Part shown: positions 5,005 through 6,178 of the stretch, piece by piece
How positions within the stretch are numbered: position 1 is the stretch's first letter
Layout of the letters: every line of letters begins with the position of its first letter
From: an uncultured Eggerthellaceae bacterium
GTDB lineage: Bacteria; Actinomycetota; Coriobacteriia; Coriobacteriales; Eggerthellaceae
Assembly: GCA_910589135.1 (NCBI GenBank)
Contig: CAJUSL010000039.1
Location: forward strand, 444-6,621
Direction: 5' to 3'
DNA: 6,178 nt
Position numbers and translations under genes: made by a program
The notes under the pieces: generated by a model
Databases searched by the model: none
Seen by the model: the letters and a program-made list of their open reading frames with translations, nothing else
What the model was told of the DNA's origin: nothing

Positions 5005-5484
5005 TCAAGGACGAAGCGTCTTGCGCATCCACTGGTGCGGAACGCCCTCGTCGTCGGCAAGCGGCCCGTATTCCGCATAGCCGTTGGCGTGATAGAAGGG
5101 CATGGCGCGCACCTGCGCGTGAAGCTGCAACTCGGTTGCGCCGCGCGAGGCCGCGATGCGCTCGGACTCGCGCAGCAGGAGCGACCCCAGCCCGCAGTGG
5201 CGCGCCTCGGGCATGACGGCGATGCGTCCCACGGCCCAGGCGTCGGGCGCGGCCTGCATGTCTTCGGGAAACTGGTGTTCGAGGCGGGCGGGAAAGATGC
5301 GCGTGGTGCCGATGGCGGCTTCAGGGTCGTCGGAGTCGGCGTCGTATGCCGTGATGTAGACGACCTCGGGGTTCCCGTCGAGGACGTCGAAGTCGTACGA
5401 GAACCCCTGCTCCACCATGAAGACGTTCGCCCGGATGTTGAGCGCGTCGTGCATGTTGTCGCTGTGCTTGAACGTAATTGCCAC
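5005..5484 (-). CDS. GNAT-family N-acetyltransferase, ElaA/YjcF-like
   Basis: This is a predicted cytoplasmic acetyltransferase using acetyl-CoA; the acceptor is unknown. The 159-aa protein is a single GNAT domain of typical length. The N-terminal IRANVFMVEQGFSYDFDVLD (17-36) is the helix-turn pattern of ElaA/YjcF relatives (LR..VFVVEQ...Y.E.D). VGRIAVMPEARHCGLGSLLL (85-104) is motif A, with R95-H-C-G-L-G-S101 forming the acetyl-CoA pyrophosphate loop. LHAQVRAMPFYHANGY (121-136) carries the conserved tyrosine Y131, and EGVPHQWMRK (146-155) matches the family ending G(I/V)PH..M. The start is the GTG at 5484, whose first base is also the last base of the clpB stop (TAGTG), and there is little Shine-Dalgarno sequence. 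Translation therefore probably depends on ribosomes finishing clpB. The gene ends 178 bp before the transporter operon. Confidence 0.9.
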   Translation of the reverse strand: MAITFKHSDNMHDALNIRANVFMVEQGFSYDFDVLDGNPEVVYITAYDADSDDPEAAIGTTRIFPARLEHQFPEDMQAAPDAWAVGRIAVMPEARHCGLGSLLLRESERIAASRGATELQLHAQVRAMPFYHANGYAEYGPLADDEGVPHQWMRKTLRP

Positions 5485-6178
5485 TAGTCTTCGCCGTCCA
5501 AGTCGGCAATCAGGTCGTCCAGCTCGGCCGCGATGTCACCGTCAAGCCGCATCGGACCTTCGATGCGGCAGGAATAGTCGCCCTCAGGGCCGATGTCGAT
5601 CAGCACGTGGCTGCCGTCGAACAGCTTGCCGCTGATCACCTCGGCCGCGATGCGGTCGACGACCTGGCGCTGGATGAGCCGCTTCAGCGGGCGGGCGCCG
5701 TACACCGGGTCGAAGCCGTCGATGGCCAGGTGCTCCATGGCGGCCGGCGTGACGTCGAGCGTGATGCGGCGTTTCGCCAGGCGGTCGCGCACTTCCTCGA
5801 GCTGGATGTCGACGATGGGCTCGATGGCGCTGATGGTGAGCTCGTTGAACGTGACGATGTCGTCGATGCGGTTCAGGAACTCGGGGCGGAAGTGGCTGCG
5901 CAGCGCGTCCTGCATCTGGTTTGCGAACTCGGCCATGCGCTTAGCGGCCTGCTCGGGCGTCATGCGAACGACGTCTTCCATCATCTCGCCCACGGTTTCG
6001 CCGCGGCTTGCCGGGTCGAGGCCGATTTCGCCGCCCGAGCCCTCCATAGCGTCGAAGGCGCTGCTTTCGGCCGCACGGTCGCGGATGATCTGCGAGCCGA
6101 TGTTGCTGGTCATGATGATGATGGTGTTCTTGAAGTCCACCGTCCGGCCCTGGTTGTCCGTCAGCCGCCCATCGTCCA
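5484..6178 (-). CDS. clpB: ATP-dependent disaggregase ClpB, C-terminal part (partial at right edge)
   Basis: ClpB is the Hsp100 AAA+ hexamer that rescues aggregated proteins together with DnaK/DnaJ/GrpE. Only the end of the second AAA+ module is present. The reading frame enters from the right edge with DDGRLTDNQGRTVDFKN, a ClpB hallmark, so the gene is not starting at the GTG at 6140. Sensor 1 IIIMTSNIGS is near 6119-6093, HFRPEFLNRIDDIVTF (arginine-finger segment) near 5894-5847, and the sensor-2 stretch YGARPLKRLIQRQV near 5702-5661. Between sensor 1 and the arginine finger there are about 66 residues, against about 26 in E. coli ClpB. The protein ends in an acidic tail (ELDDLIADLDGED). 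The stop overlaps the start of the acetyltransferase gene by one base. Confidence 0.95.
   Translation of the reverse strand, partial: DDGRLTDNQGRTVDFKNTIIIMTSNIGSQIIRDRAAESSAFDAMEGSGGEIGLDPASRGETVGEMMEDVVRMTPEQAAKRMAEFANQMQDALRSHFRPEFLNRIDDIVTFNELTISAIEPIVDIQLEEVRDRLAKRRITLDVTPAAMEHLAIDGFDPVYGARPLKRLIQRQVVDRIAAEVISGKLFDGSHVLIDIGPEGDYSCRIEGPMRLDGDIAAELDDLIADLDGED

Overview
This window looks like ordinary chromosomal DNA from a GC-rich bacterium. Codon third positions are mostly G or C, and the proteins have an actinobacterial flavour. An amino-acid ABC permease that begins with a secreted domain, a lipoprotein binding protein with a long poly-serine linker and a leaderless engB fit a member of the Coriobacteriia (Eggerthella/Slackia-like). 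That assignment is inference from style, not from a search.

Layout, left to right. (a) 1-507, minus: the N-terminal third or less of leucyl-tRNA synthetase (leuS), cut by the window edge. (b) 567-1169, plus: the ribosome-assembly GTPase EngB/YsxC, divergent from leuS. The two start codons are 59 bp apart and share an 8-bp palindromic promoter core in which both strands read TATAAT. (c) 1170-1644: a 475-bp gene-free convergent region. It holds a 43-bp perfect inverted repeat with 111 bp between the arms, a second smaller palindrome and a 22-bp direct repeat. (d) 1645-4826, minus: a complete polar amino-acid ABC importer in the order lipoprotein binding protein, permease, ATPase. The permease and ATPase genes overlap by 4 bp. 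The binding-protein and permease genes are separated by a strong UUCG-capped RNA hairpin nested in a 13-bp inverted repeat. (e) 4827-5004: the leader of the transporter operon, with a tandem ~20-bp repeat and a short palindrome just upstream of the start codon. (f) 5005-5484, minus: an ElaA/YjcF-like GNAT acetyltransferase, whose start codon shares one base with the stop codon of (g) clpB. The C-terminal ~230 codons of this disaggregase gene run off the right edge.

Working together: the binding protein captures a substrate outside the membrane, the permease moves it and the ATPase powers import. The hairpin between the first two genes would suit the usual need for more binding protein than permease. 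leuS, engB and clpB are housekeeping genes and appear functionally unrelated to the transporter.

No phage, CRISPR, transposase, rRNA or tRNA gene is visible. The least explained items are the convergent-region inverted repeat, the extracytoplasmic domain on the permease and the insertion in the ClpB second AAA+ domain. None of these amounts to a clear new system from sequence alone.
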